In this document: one piece after another, positions 42,366 to 51,844 of the stretch | Layout of the letters: the number at the start of each line of letters is the position of its first letter | Numbering within the stretch: position 1 is the first letter of the stretch | The notes under the pieces: generated by a model | Databases searched by the model: none | The model's input: the letters and a program-made list of their open reading frames with translations, nothing else | What the model was told of the DNA's origin: nothing | Made by a program: the position numbers and the translations under genes | Assembly (NCBI RefSeq): GCF_007859935.1 | Contig: NZ_SJPO01000001.1 | Coordinates: 248,001-312,000, forward strand | From: Posidoniimonas polymericola | GTDB taxonomy: Bacteria; Planctomycetota; Planctomycetia; Pirellulales; Lacipirellulaceae | Length of the DNA stretch: 64,000 nucleotides | Direction: 5' to 3'

Positions 42366-43622
42366 CTACAGCGCGTGCTGGTCGCCCGCGGCGCTGGAGC
42401 CGGTCGGGTTGGTGTTGAGGTCCGGCGAGCCGGCCAGGGCGGCCTGCAGGGCCGACAGCTGCTGGGCCGTGCGGAGGTTGGCGGCGAGGGTCTGCGTCAG
42501 CAGGTCCTTCGCGCGGTTGACCTGGCCCTCGACCGCGGCCAGGTGGTCGGTGATCGCCTTCAGGTCACGCTGGACGCCGGCCAGGTCGTGCTTGAGCTTG
42601 CGCTGCTCTTCCTGGCGGAACTCGCCGAGCTTCTTCGCGCCCTCGAGGGCGGCCAGGGTCTGCTGCAGGTTGGACTGCAGCGACAGGCCCTCGCTCCGCA
42701 GCTCGCGCTGCCGCTTGGCCTGCTCCTGGAACTCGAACGCGTAGTCACGCAGCTCGCGGTAGTAGATCTTCTGCTGGGCCGAGTCGATCGACTCCGGGCC
42801 GACCAGGTTGCCGTCCTGGTCGATGCCCATCACGCGGCGGGGCGGGTCGTCCGGCTGGACCGGGCCGCCGTGCCGCAGGTACTCCTCGACGCTCCCCTCC
42901 GGGAGGATCGCACGGAGCTGCTGCTCGCTCATGCCGGCAAACATCTTGTGGGTGTCGACCGGCATCGACTCGTGCAGCGTCCACGGGCGGCCGTCGGCGG
43001 CGCTGTCGAAGTAGCGGTCGAGGTCGTCGGGGTGCATCTGCAGGACCGGCTCGAGCCGCAGCTGACGCGGCGACGCCTGGACCACGCGGAACTCGCCGAT
43101 GTACGCCGCGCCCTGCGACGGGTCGCCCTGCTCGAACGCGTACAGGATGGCGCCCTGGGTGATGTTCAGCGGGGGCGCGTCGTCCGACACCGCGACGTTC
43201 ACCGTAAACGACTGCTGGTCCGGCGCGCCGAGCGGGCGGACGTTGTCCCACAGCCGGCCGCGGACACGGTTGACCATCCGCAGCTGGTGCTCGAGGTCGC
43301 CGATGCTCTTGATCTCTTCGGCGTTCTCGTCGAGCCCGAGCGGCTCGGCCAGCCGGGCGACCATGCCGCCGTTCTCGGTGCCGCGGTTGATGGCTTCGAT
43401 CCGAGACTCTACCTCTTCAAGCGACGCGAGCGCGTCGGTCTCGGTCTTCTGATACTTGGCCCGGACCGACAGCACGCGGTAGCCGAGGTTCGAGAAGCCG
43501 ACGGTAGAGAACACCAGGCCGACCACCACCAGCACGTGCGCCCAATGCCACACCTTGCTGGCGAGAATCGCCAGGGCGATGCTTGCGATCAGGACAACAA
43601 CGACGACTATCAGGCCGATCAT
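42366..43622 (-). CDS. Membrane-anchored coiled-coil protein, function unknown
   Basis: A 418-residue protein with two N-terminal membrane helices (IGLIVVVVVLIASIALAILA and AHVLVVVGLVFSTVGFSNL), a long extracytoplasmic part, and coiled coils at about 55-80 and 290-400 (EFQEQAKRQRELRSEGLSLQ, SNLQQTLAALEGAKKL). The middle (GAILYAFEQGDPSQGAAYIG) looks like a beta-rich domain. I have seen similar planctomycete proteins without a known role. The start at 43622 puts the TM helix first; start and length fit. Confidence 0.78.
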   Translation of the reverse strand: MIGLIVVVVVLIASIALAILASKVWHWAHVLVVVGLVFSTVGFSNLGYRVLSVRAKYQKTETDALASLEEVESRIEAINRGTENGGMVARLAEPLGLDENAEEIKSIGDLEHQLRMVNRVRGRLWDNVRPLGAPDQQSFTVNVAVSDDAPPLNITQGAILYAFEQGDPSQGAAYIGEFRVVQASPRQLRLEPVLQMHPDDLDRYFDSAADGRPWTLHESMPVDTHKMFAGMSEQQLRAILPEGSVEEYLRHGGPVQPDDPPRRVMGIDQDGNLVGPESIDSAQQKIYYRELRDYAFEFQEQAKRQRELRSEGLSLQSNLQQTLAALEGAKKLGEFRQEEQRKLKHDLAGVQRDLKAITDHLAAVEGQVNRAKDLLTQTLAANLRTAQQLSALQAALAGSPDLNTNPTGSSAAGDQHAL

Positions 43623-43670
43623 ACGCGAAAATCCCGGGTCCGAGCCGCCCCCGCTGGGGCGACGCGACTA

Positions 43671-43715
43671 CGAGGTTGGGGAATGCGAGGTTGGGGAATG
43701 CGAAGTTTAGGCAAT
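43671..43715. repeat. Three tandem 15-bp units
   Basis: CGAGGTTGGGGAATG twice in perfect form (43671-43685, 43686-43700), then a degraded third copy CGAAGTTTAGGCAAT. Confidence 0.8.
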
Positions 43716-43830
43716 CCGTGAACCTTGATCTTAAATGCCGCCGGGCCAAAGATCAACGAAACGGAGCTACCCAGATTGCCACAAATCCTTGCGATTGTGA
43801 CGGTTACACGCCCTGCCCGAGCAGGATGTC

Positions 43831-43853
43831 CCCCTCCCCTGAAGGGGGAGGGG
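43831..43853. repeat. Short CCCCTCCCC palindrome
   Basis: CCCCTCCCC-TGAAGG-GGGAGGGG-like hairpin. Related G/C-rich palindromes occur near 40928, 42100, 60436 and 60547. Confidence 0.6.
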
Positions 43854-44008
43854 CTAGGGGAGGGGCAGAGTTCCCCGCTAGTTGGCGTGGTCCTGTACGA
43901 GCAACCCCGGGCAGGGTCATACCCTAGACCGACACCCAACCCGCAGAGATTGGGCCTGACGGCCCACGCTACGGGTGGCCGTGGTTCGAAGCCAGTGGGG
44001 CTGGCCGG

Positions 44009-44206
44009 CTACCGCACGGCGTCGAAGTGGTGGCCCTTGCCGACGGCCTTGCCGAGCTGGCCGGCGGACTCGATTAGCTGCACCATCGCGTCGCCGGCCG
44101 CCTTCTGGGCGTCGAGCGACTTCTTGGCGAGCGCAAAGCCAATCTGGCTCTGCGTCTGCGACTGCTTGGCGGCGATCACACTACTGATGGCGGCGTCGGT
44201 GCTCAT
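44009..44206 (-). CDS. YjfB-like small protein (putative motility family)
   Basis: A 65-residue protein starting MSTDAAISSVIAAKQSQTQS, then IGFALAKKSLDAQKAAGDAM and VQLIESAG. It fits the short YjfB family by its N-terminus, repeated helix and size (about 60 residues); that family is annotated as putative motility proteins. Start ATG 44206 has GAGGA 4 nt upstream. There are no flagellar genes nearby. It would be a small cytoplasmic helical protein. Confidence 0.7.
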   Translation of the reverse strand: MSTDAAISSVIAAKQSQTQSQIGFALAKKSLDAQKAAGDAMVQLIESAGQLGKAVGKGHHFDAVR

Positions 44207-44339
44207 ACGGTCCTCTATCGGCTCGGGGAGGAAGATTGCCCCTAACCGTAGCACCGAATTCGGCCGCCGAGCGGTGTGGCTTGCCGCTCAAGTTGTCGCA
44301 ACCGGCACAATCGGGCCGCGCTGTGCCGGATGAACAGGA

Positions 44340-44478
44340 GGCCGCAGAGGAAGCAGAGGAGCAGGATAGGAGGTAGGCCGGCAACAAGCGCCAGCGCCGT
44401 TCCGGCGCTTGCGGACCGAACTGCCGGAACCGCGCTGGCGCTTGTTGCCGGCCTACCCGTTCTCTGCTCTCTCTGCGC
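44340..44478. repeat. Long inverted repeat, 26-bp perfect core
   Basis: Left arm 44372-44397 (GGTAGGCCGGCAACAAGCGC, then CAGCGC) is the exact complement of 44432-44457. Inner CGTTCCGGC/GCCGGAACC and outer CAGAGGAAGCAGAG/CTCTGCTCTCTCTG nearly pair as well. A related copy is at 47785-47844. Confidence 0.88.
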
Positions 44479-44518
44479 CCTCATGTTCGCAACCTGCGTC
44501 GCCTAGTAGGCAGCTCCG

Positions 44519-47182
44519 CTATTCCTCCCGCAGATCAGGATAAACGTCAGGCCAGTTGAAAACCTCCTCGCCGTTGCGGGTCAGCATGGCCCGCAGCAGC
44601 TTGGGGTCGGTGTCGGTTGGCGTGTCGCGGACGGAGCCGTCGGCTAGCGCCCGCAGGAAGAAGCCGTTGTAGTGACCGCCGAATTCCGGCAGGGGGCCGT
44701 CTGCGGGGATCTCGATATCCTCCGGCTTCGTCCACGGGATGTCACGTTTGGCCTCAACAATCAAGATGGTCTTCGAGGTGCCGTCGGTGACCTCGCGGAT
44801 CCTTACGGCCTGCTCGCCGGGGAACATCGTTTGTTTGCCGACCGGCACAAAGTAGGAAGCGTAGTCCGATGTGGTTGCGCTCGGGTCGATCATCACAGGC
44901 ACCAGCGTGTTGGCGATCTTCATGTTCGCCTCGCTGTCCCACGGCTCGTCAAACCTGTACAGGTCGTACAAGGCCTGCTCATCAAGGAACGGCAGAATCG
45001 CCACCCGCCAGCTGTGGGGGTGCGGGCTGCGTTTCTTCTCGTTCGTCTCCGGATCCACGTACTCGTAGTTGAGGGCCGCCGGGTAGTGCCCGTAGGTGCT
45101 CTCGTAGTTGAGCATCGCGAGCCCCAACTGCTTGAGGTTGTTGGCGCTCTGCGAACGCCGGGCCGCGACCCGCGCGGCGGTGACCGCTGGCAAAAGCGTG
45201 CTGGCGAGCTCGCCAATCTCCGCGACCGACTCGTCGGGCTGGTACACGACGCGGGCGTCGGCGCCGTCGGCCTTGATTTCGAGACCGGCCAGGGCGCTGC
45301 CCAGCACGCTCACCGCCTGATCGTACATCGCGCGTTGCTCGTCCGGCACGGCGGCGAAGGGCTGCTGGATGGCGTTCTGGCCCAGCACCCGCATCGCGTC
45401 CAGCATCGCGACGACCTGCTTAGCCGAATCCTCGCTGTCGGTCTCGGCGGTGAGCTGGAGCCGAGCGTTCTCGTCGATTGAGAGCGAGCCGGTGATGCGC
45501 TGAATCTTCTCTAGCGTCGGCGCGATCAACGCCGCCTGGCGGTTCTCCTGCATCTCCTGCCGCAGGCCAGTCGCTAAGACCTGCTGGTTGTCGATCCAGA
45601 GATTAAGGGCGGCTGGCTCGTCGCCCCAAGCCGCGGCGCAGGCCGGTACTGGGTTCTCAAGCGGCGGCGCCTGGTTGACCGTGTAATCGCAGACCAGCGT
45701 GGTGTCGTCAAGCAGCACGACCTGTGCAACGTTGTTTCTCCAAGCACGCCGCGTTTCTCTCGACTCTTCCTCGAACCCGAGGTGGCTGAGGGCGGCGGTC
45801 ACTTTCTTGAGTGCTTCTGTGTTGAGAGTCCTGATTGCCAGTCGGGGCGCGTGGCGGCCTGTTGAAGGCACGGCGAGAAGGATTTCAGAGATTTCGTTGA
45901 GGCTTAGGTTCACGTCACGGAATCGGTCGCGGACGGCATCCGACTCCAGAAGACGCGCCATCTCGGGTTCGTGCGCAACTCGAGCGACGTTAACGGACAA
46001 AACCACCATCGAGTCCTTGGGCGCCAGCGTCAGCGGGATGGGCTCGCTGTTGTTGAGGTCCACGACGTCGTAGACCGCCGGTTCCTCCGCCACGCCCGCC
46101 GGCGGCCGCAGCCCGGCCACGCCTACCGCAACCAGCGCCAGCGTCGCCGCGGCGGTCCACTTCAGTCCGGCGGCCGGGCGGCCGTTGAGCGTTGCAAGCG
46201 GTGAGCGGAGCATCTCGACTCTCCTCATGAGCAGGGAACGAGTGGGGAACAAGGTCCGCGCGGGGCCGGCGACCCGCTGCGGCGGGGTTGCCAGGGCGAG
46301 CGCGGCGAGCGTCTGCAGGTACTGCTGGCTGCCGCCGGTGAGCCGGGCGGCCGCGGCGTCGGCGGCCAGTTCTTGTTCGAGCTGCAGCCGCGCGGCCAGC
46401 CAGCGCACCAGCGGGTTGTAGAAGTGCACCGCCACCGCCAGCCGGGCGACCACCCAGCCCAGGTAGTCGCGGCCGGCGATGTGGGCCAGTTCGTGCGCGA
46501 GCACCGCGCGGAGTTCATCGCTGGACCACTTCTGCCAGCCAGCCGGCAGCAAGATCTGCGGCCGGCGCCAGCCAATGGTCGCCGGCGTCGACAGTGAATG
46601 AGACTCCCGCACCGCCACCCGAGCGTCGACCGCCAGGTCGTCTCTCAACCGGCCAAGCTCAGCCAGCAGCTCTTCGTCCTCAATTGCCGAGCTCCCCCGC
46701 GAAAGCCGCCGCACACTCACCAGCCCAACCGCGAGCCGCAGCAGGCTGAACACCGCGCCGGCGATCGCGGCCAGCACAAGCCACGACCACTGCGAGTTTC
46801 TGGTTGGATTGATGGGCTGCTGCTCGGTCAACGCGGTGGTGAACTCCCGGGCGTAGTCCGACAGGGTGAACTGCTGGAGCGTGGGGGGGGCGAAGTCCTG
46901 CGGCGGGTCCTCCCCCACGTCTGCGGCCGTGGGTTGCTCGGCCGCGGCCGCCAACGGCATCGCGCCGACGCTGTTGTCTGGTTTGGCCGTCAGCTCCCAC
47001 CGCGGCCAGGGGCTGCCGGCCAGCAGGGTCAGGCCGAGCGTCAGCACCATGCCCCACAGCAGGGCGGCCACGGCGGCCCGGGCGCCGAGCCGCCGGGCGA
47101 CGGCGTACATGGCGAGCATCGCGAGCGAGAAGACCGCGACCTGCAACGCGCAGCGGACCAGCACCGAATCGAGCGGAGTCAT
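44519..47182 (-). CDS. M56 (BlaR1-type) membrane peptidase fused to a DUF1559-like domain
   Basis: An 887-residue protein. The first 340 residues are an M56 metallopeptidase: TM helices near 1-55 and 135-160, zinc motif HELAH at 230-234, EQELAADAAAARL with the third ligand region, and a TM near 335. In BlaR1 this part cuts the repressor. A middle region (360-650) is a soluble domain without a family. From about 665 the sequence SANNLKQLGLAMLNYESTYG, then HYPAALN and VPGEQAVRIREVTDGTSKTI-like text, is DUF1559, a pilin-related planctomycete domain. The gene overlaps blaI by 4 bp (ATGA), so the two are co-translated. It should act as a signal-responsive sensor outside the cell. Confidence 0.9.
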   Translation of the reverse strand: MTPLDSVLVRCALQVAVFSLAMLAMYAVARRLGARAAVAALLWGMVLTLGLTLLAGSPWPRWELTAKPDNSVGAMPLAAAAEQPTAADVGEDPPQDFAPPTLQQFTLSDYAREFTTALTEQQPINPTRNSQWSWLVLAAIAGAVFSLLRLAVGLVSVRRLSRGSSAIEDEELLAELGRLRDDLAVDARVAVRESHSLSTPATIGWRRPQILLPAGWQKWSSDELRAVLAHELAHIAGRDYLGWVVARLAVAVHFYNPLVRWLAARLQLEQELAADAAAARLTGGSQQYLQTLAALALATPPQRVAGPARTLFPTRSLLMRRVEMLRSPLATLNGRPAAGLKWTAAATLALVAVGVAGLRPPAGVAEEPAVYDVVDLNNSEPIPLTLAPKDSMVVLSVNVARVAHEPEMARLLESDAVRDRFRDVNLSLNEISEILLAVPSTGRHAPRLAIRTLNTEALKKVTAALSHLGFEEESRETRRAWRNNVAQVVLLDDTTLVCDYTVNQAPPLENPVPACAAAWGDEPAALNLWIDNQQVLATGLRQEMQENRQAALIAPTLEKIQRITGSLSIDENARLQLTAETDSEDSAKQVVAMLDAMRVLGQNAIQQPFAAVPDEQRAMYDQAVSVLGSALAGLEIKADGADARVVYQPDESVAEIGELASTLLPAVTAARVAARRSQSANNLKQLGLAMLNYESTYGHYPAALNYEYVDPETNEKKRSPHPHSWRVAILPFLDEQALYDLYRFDEPWDSEANMKIANTLVPVMIDPSATTSDYASYFVPVGKQTMFPGEQAVRIREVTDGTSKTILIVEAKRDIPWTKPEDIEIPADGPLPEFGGHYNGFFLRALADGSVRDTPTDTDPKLLRAMLTRNGEEVFNWPDVYPDLREE

Positions 47183-47565
47183 TGCTTGCCCCCTTCATCG
47201 AGGATGTCTTTGAGCACCTGCCGCTCCTTGGCCGACAGCTTCTTCCCGTCCAACAGCCGCACCAGCAGCTCCTCACGCGAGCCGCCGAACACCCGCTTCA
47301 CCATGTCAGTGACCAACCGGCCGGATACCTCGTCGAACGAGCGAAGCGGCTGGTAGACGAACGGGCGCTGCGTGCCGGTCTGCTTGAGGAACTTCTTCTC
47401 GACCAGGATCTTGATAAGCGTCGCGACCGTGGTGTACGCCAGGTCGCGGCCCGAGTTGGCCAACGCGTCCCGGGCGTCGACCGCGGTCTGGGGGCCCTGG
47501 TCCCAGAAGACGTGCATCAGCTCGAGCTCACGCTCGGTCAGCTCGCTGGCCTTTGGCCTCGCCAT
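47179..47565 (-). CDS. BlaI/MecI-family transcriptional repressor
   Basis: A 128-residue winged-helix protein (ELTERELELMHVFWDQGPQT, then YTTVATLIKILVEKKFL) with the C-terminal helical dimerisation part KERQVLKDILDEGG. The family represses beta-lactamase and other M56-controlled operons until cut by the sensor protease. GAGGAG precedes ATG 47565. The next gene overlaps by 4 bp and is the M56 protein. A tandem repeat over the promoter (47602-47629) is the likely operator. No beta-lactamase or penicillin-binding protein is nearby, so the signal is probably different from beta-lactams. Confidence 0.92.
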   Translation of the reverse strand: MARPKASELTERELELMHVFWDQGPQTAVDARDALANSGRDLAYTTVATLIKILVEKKFLKQTGTQRPFVYQPLRSFDEVSGRLVTDMVKRVFGGSREELLVRLLDGKKLSAKERQVLKDILDEGGKQ

Positions 47566-47601
47566 GGCGGGGGCTCCTCGGCGGTAGAGAAGTGGATGTT
47601 T

Positions 47602-47645
47602 GGTTTGTTAGATTTGGTTTTATAGATTTGCGGGTGGCGAGTCAA
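47602..47645 (-). promoter_or_regulatory. Promoter and candidate BlaI operator
   Basis: On the minus strand TTGACT (complement of 47640-47645), then TATAAA (complement of 47619-47624) after 15 nt, or TAAAAC after 17 nt. Two adjacent 14-bp units, AAATCTATAAAACC (47616-47629) and AAATCTAACAAACC (47602-47615), differ at two positions and cover the -10 and transcript start. This is the ideal place for a repressor. Confidence 0.55.
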
Positions 47646-47680
47646 GGAAAAACTTGTTGGTGGACCCACGGCGGCCCCAA

Positions 47681-47761
47681 TAGCCGACGGATTACATCCG
47701 TCGGACGCCCCAGTGATTGCCCCGTTTGGCAGGGCATCCGATGGATGTAATCCATCGGCTA
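47681..47761. repeat. Inverted pair of the TAGCCGAYRGAT palindrome
   Basis: TAGCCGACGGATTACATCCG-TCGG at 47681-47704 and CCGATGGATGTAATCCATCG-GCTA at 47738-47761. Each is a hairpin with a 3-nt loop, and the outer TAGCCGA/TCGGCTA ends pair with each other. Confidence 0.88.
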
Positions 47762-47784
47762 CCGGTCAATTCGCGAAGGCCGGA

Positions 47785-47844
47785 ACAAGCGCAGCGCCGT
47801 TCCGGCAGACAGAATCGCAAGTGCCGGAACGGCGCTGCGCTTGT
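47785..47844. repeat. 23-bp perfect inverted repeat
   Basis: ACAAGCGCAGCGCCGTTCCG-GCA at 47785-47807 is the exact complement of 47822-47844, loop 14 nt. It shares the ACAAGCGC...AGCGCCGTTCCGGC core with 44372-44457. Confidence 0.88.
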
Positions 47845-48272
47845 TGCCGGCCTACCGACTTCAATGAAGCACGGGCGCTTCGCCCGTGGGGTTGTTGGGA
47901 TCGGCGCCGCCGAGGCGACCGTCCTAAGCGGTCGTTTGATAGGCTCAATTTCTCAACACTTTGTCGTAGAAAGGAGCCACCAACCGCGGTCCAATGAGGG
48001 GTTGGTCGCGACGGTCGGCCGAGGGCGGCGGGGCGGTGCTTGGATTGTGCCGCGTTTGGTACGCTTACCGTGGGCGTGAGGGACAAAAACCCTCACCCCC
48101 AGCGGCGGTGAATCGTCGTAAGTAGTTCTGGAGCAAGCAATTGCTAAGATTGCGGGACGGGACTCCGCTGGGTTCTGTCCCCTCCGATCGAATAATCGGA
48201 CACTACCCGCCTGGCGACGCGGCCCGGGCCAGGCGGTCGGAGCTCATTCAAAAACCATCAGGCGAGGCGGCC
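47845..48272. other. Region between the palindromes and glpK
   Basis: About 430 bp. Short frames are present but not protein-like. It should carry the glpK promoter; I cannot place one with confidence. Confidence 0.45.
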
Positions 48273-49760
<1,488 letters not shown>

Positions 49761-49782
49761 ATAGTCGTGTTGTAGTGGGGCG

Positions 49783-49883
49783 GGGTGCCGGGGGCGCTCC
49801 GCGACAGCGGAAGCCCCCGACCGCGTGCAAGTAGCGGCCTGTACGTCATCGGGGGCTTCCCTGCGGGAGCGCCCCCGGCACCC
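49783..49883. repeat. Long inverted repeat after glpK
   Basis: GGGTGCCGGGGGCGCTCC at 49783-49800 pairs with the end of the element, and GGAAGCCCCCGA at 49809-49820 pairs with TCGGGGGCTTCC at 49849-49860. The two stems (18 and 12 bp) are broken by a small bubble. Confidence 0.8.
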
Positions 49884-49914
49884 GTCGAGAGGGAGGCAAC
49901 AGATGTCAAGTTCT

Positions 49915-50075
49915 TGGCCGAAGGCCATATTCACCGTAGCCTAGGGCAACGCCCTAGGTGACGTAGAGCGTGAAACCATTTGGCTGAAGGCCAAATTCAA
50001 TGAGGAGGCGAGGTTGAGGCCGACCTAGGGCGTTGCCCTGGGCTACGTTGAGGTTGGCCGTTGGCCAACGAAATG
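49915..50075. repeat. Mosaic of short palindromes before glpD
   Basis: CCTAGGGC-AAC-GCCCTAGG at 49940-49958 and its inverse CCTAGGGC-GTT-GCCCTGGG at 50024-50042. Around them are TTGGCC-GAA-GGCCA, TTTGGCT-GAA-GGCCAAA and TTGGCC-GTT-GGCCAA units. The arrangement resembles BIME-type mosaic elements. Confidence 0.85.
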
Positions 50076-50101
50076 ACAATGGTTCGATCCGACCTAAGCA
50101 C

Positions 50102-51682
50102 GTGAAGCAACTCAACCTCATCACGAAACAATCGGACCGCACGACGCAGGTCGAGCGGTTGGCCGAGCTGCAGCCGTTGGACATCGCGGTGATCGGCGGC
50201 GGCGCGACCGGCGTGGGGATTGCGCTCGACGCGGCGGCCAGGGGATTCAAGGTCGCGCTCTTCGAGCGGGACGACTTCGGCCACGGCACCTCGAGCCGCA
50301 GCACCAAGCTGGTGCACGGCGGCGTGCGGTACCTGGAGCAGGGCAACGTCGGCCTGGTCCGCGAGGCGCTGCATGAACGCGGGCTGCTGCTGAAGAACGC
50401 GCCGCACGTGGTGCACCCGCTGCCGACCATCGTGCCGCTCTACCAGTGGTGGGAGGGGCCGTACTACACCGCCGGCATGAAGGCCTACGACCTGCTGGCC
50501 GGCAAGCTCGGCATCGAGCGTTCGCGGTGGCTGTCGAAAGCCAAGACCCTGGAGCTCGCCCCGACGCTGCCGCGCGACAAGGTGCGGGGCGGCGTGCGGT
50601 ACTTCGACGGGCAGTTCGACGACACGCGGCTCTTGGTCCACCTGGTGCAGACCGCCATCCTGCACGACGCGGTCTGCCTGAACTACGCCGAGGTCCGCGA
50701 GATTGTCCACCAGCAGGGGAGGGCGTGCGGCGTGGTCGCCGTCGACCGTGAGACCGGCGGCGAGCTGCGCGTCGATGCGCGGGTGGTGATCAACGCCGCC
50801 GGACCGTTCTGCGACGACGTCCGCCGACTGGAGGAGACGCCCGACAGCCCGCTCTCTGCCCGCTGGATCGCCGCCAGCCAGGGGGCGCACGTCGTGCTGC
50901 CGCAGCGGTTCCTGCCGGGCGATTCGGCGATCATCGTGCCCCGCACGCCGGACGGGCGGGTGGTGTTCGCGATCCCGTGGCTCGGCCGGGTGCTGGTCGG
51001 CACGACCGACATCCCGCTCGACCACTCGCCGCGTGAGCCGCTGGCGATGCCGGCCGAGGTCGACTACCTGCTGGAGACCGTCGCCGATTACCTCGACCCC
51101 GCGCCGACGCGGGCCGACGTGCTGTCGACGTTCGCCGGCGTGCGGCCCTTGGTCCAGGCCGACCCCGACGCCGCCACCAGCAAGCTGAGCCGGGAGCACG
51201 AGGTCCGCGCCTCGAAGACCGGTCTGTTGTCGGTCATCGGCGGCAAGTGGACGACCTACCGCCGGATGGCCGAGGACGCGGTCGACCAGGCGATCGAGGC
51301 GGGCGACCTCCCCAAGCGGCCCTCGCCCACGGCCGAGCTGCCGATCTTCGGCGCTACGCGCCGCGCGGTCAGCCCGCACGACTGGCCCGGCGTCGGCGAG
51401 CTGATGGCCGAGTCGCCGGAGCTCTCGGAACTGCTCTCGCCCGACCTGCCGTACACGGAGGCCCACGTCGTGTGGGCGGCGCGGGGCGAGCAGGCCCGCA
51501 CGGTCGAGGACGTGCTGAGCCGCCGCACGCGGGCGCTGCTGCTCGACGCGCAGGCCGCGTCGGACTGCGCGCCGCGGGTGGCCGAGCTGCTAGCAGCCGA
51601 GCTCGGCCGCGACGCGGCCTGGCAGAGCGAGCAGATTGCTTCGTTTCAGGCGTTGGCAAGGAGGCACGTGGTTGTTAGGTAG
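50102..51682 (+). CDS. glpD: Glycerol-3-phosphate dehydrogenase (FAD, quinone-linked)
   Basis: GlpD oxidises glycerol-3-phosphate to dihydroxyacetone phosphate and passes electrons to quinone at the inner membrane. The 526-residue protein has IAVIGGGATGVGIALDAAAR at 28-47 for FAD, SSRSTKLVHGGVRYLEQGN, FAIPWLGRVLVGTTDI and LSVIGGKWTTYRRMAEDAVD. The C-terminal 110 residues are the typical cap domain. I choose GTG 50102; ATG or GTG starts further up would run into the palindromes. The stop codon lies within the 51674-51712 palindrome. Confidence 0.95.
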   Translation: MKQLNLITKQSDRTTQVERLAELQPLDIAVIGGGATGVGIALDAAARGFKVALFERDDFGHGTSSRSTKLVHGGVRYLEQGNVGLVREALHERGLLLKNAPHVVHPLPTIVPLYQWWEGPYYTAGMKAYDLLAGKLGIERSRWLSKAKTLELAPTLPRDKVRGGVRYFDGQFDDTRLLVHLVQTAILHDAVCLNYAEVREIVHQQGRACGVVAVDRETGGELRVDARVVINAAGPFCDDVRRLEETPDSPLSARWIAASQGAHVVLPQRFLPGDSAIIVPRTPDGRVVFAIPWLGRVLVGTTDIPLDHSPREPLAMPAEVDYLLETVADYLDPAPTRADVLSTFAGVRPLVQADPDAATSKLSREHEVRASKTGLLSVIGGKWTTYRRMAEDAVDQAIEAGDLPKRPSPTAELPIFGATRRAVSPHDWPGVGELMAESPELSELLSPDLPYTEAHVVWAARGEQARTVEDVLSRRTRALLLDAQAASDCAPRVAELLAAELGRDAAWQSEQIASFQALARRHVVVR

Positions 51683-51712
51683 CCGACAGATGTAATCTGT
51701 CGGCTACCTAAC
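51674..51712. repeat. Perfect palindrome over the glpD stop codon
   Basis: GTTAGGTAGCCGACAGAT, loop GTA, ATCTGTCGGCTACCTAAC. Arms are perfect over 18 bp. The TAG at 51680-51682 ends glpD. The core belongs to the CCGAYRGAT family. It can fold as a transcript-end hairpin. Confidence 0.92.
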
Positions 51713-51844
51713 GAATACACGGTGCTAGCACCGCCGCGGACTGCTCTGGGACCAGCCAGCAGGTTCTCCTAGACTCCCGGCCCTGTGTTTTGCGCGCCGG
51801 GTGTGCGCTGTTCGTTTTCCCCTCCGCTCACGCGGGAGGTCTGC

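Noticed and set aside
47179-47565. Beta-lactam resistance operon
   Set aside because: BlaI and the M56 protein are present, but no beta-lactamase or PBP gene, and the sensor part is not a penicillin-binding domain.
42170-47844. CRISPR array
   Set aside because: Repeats are palindromes at irregular distances with genes between them; there are no regular spacers and no cas genes.
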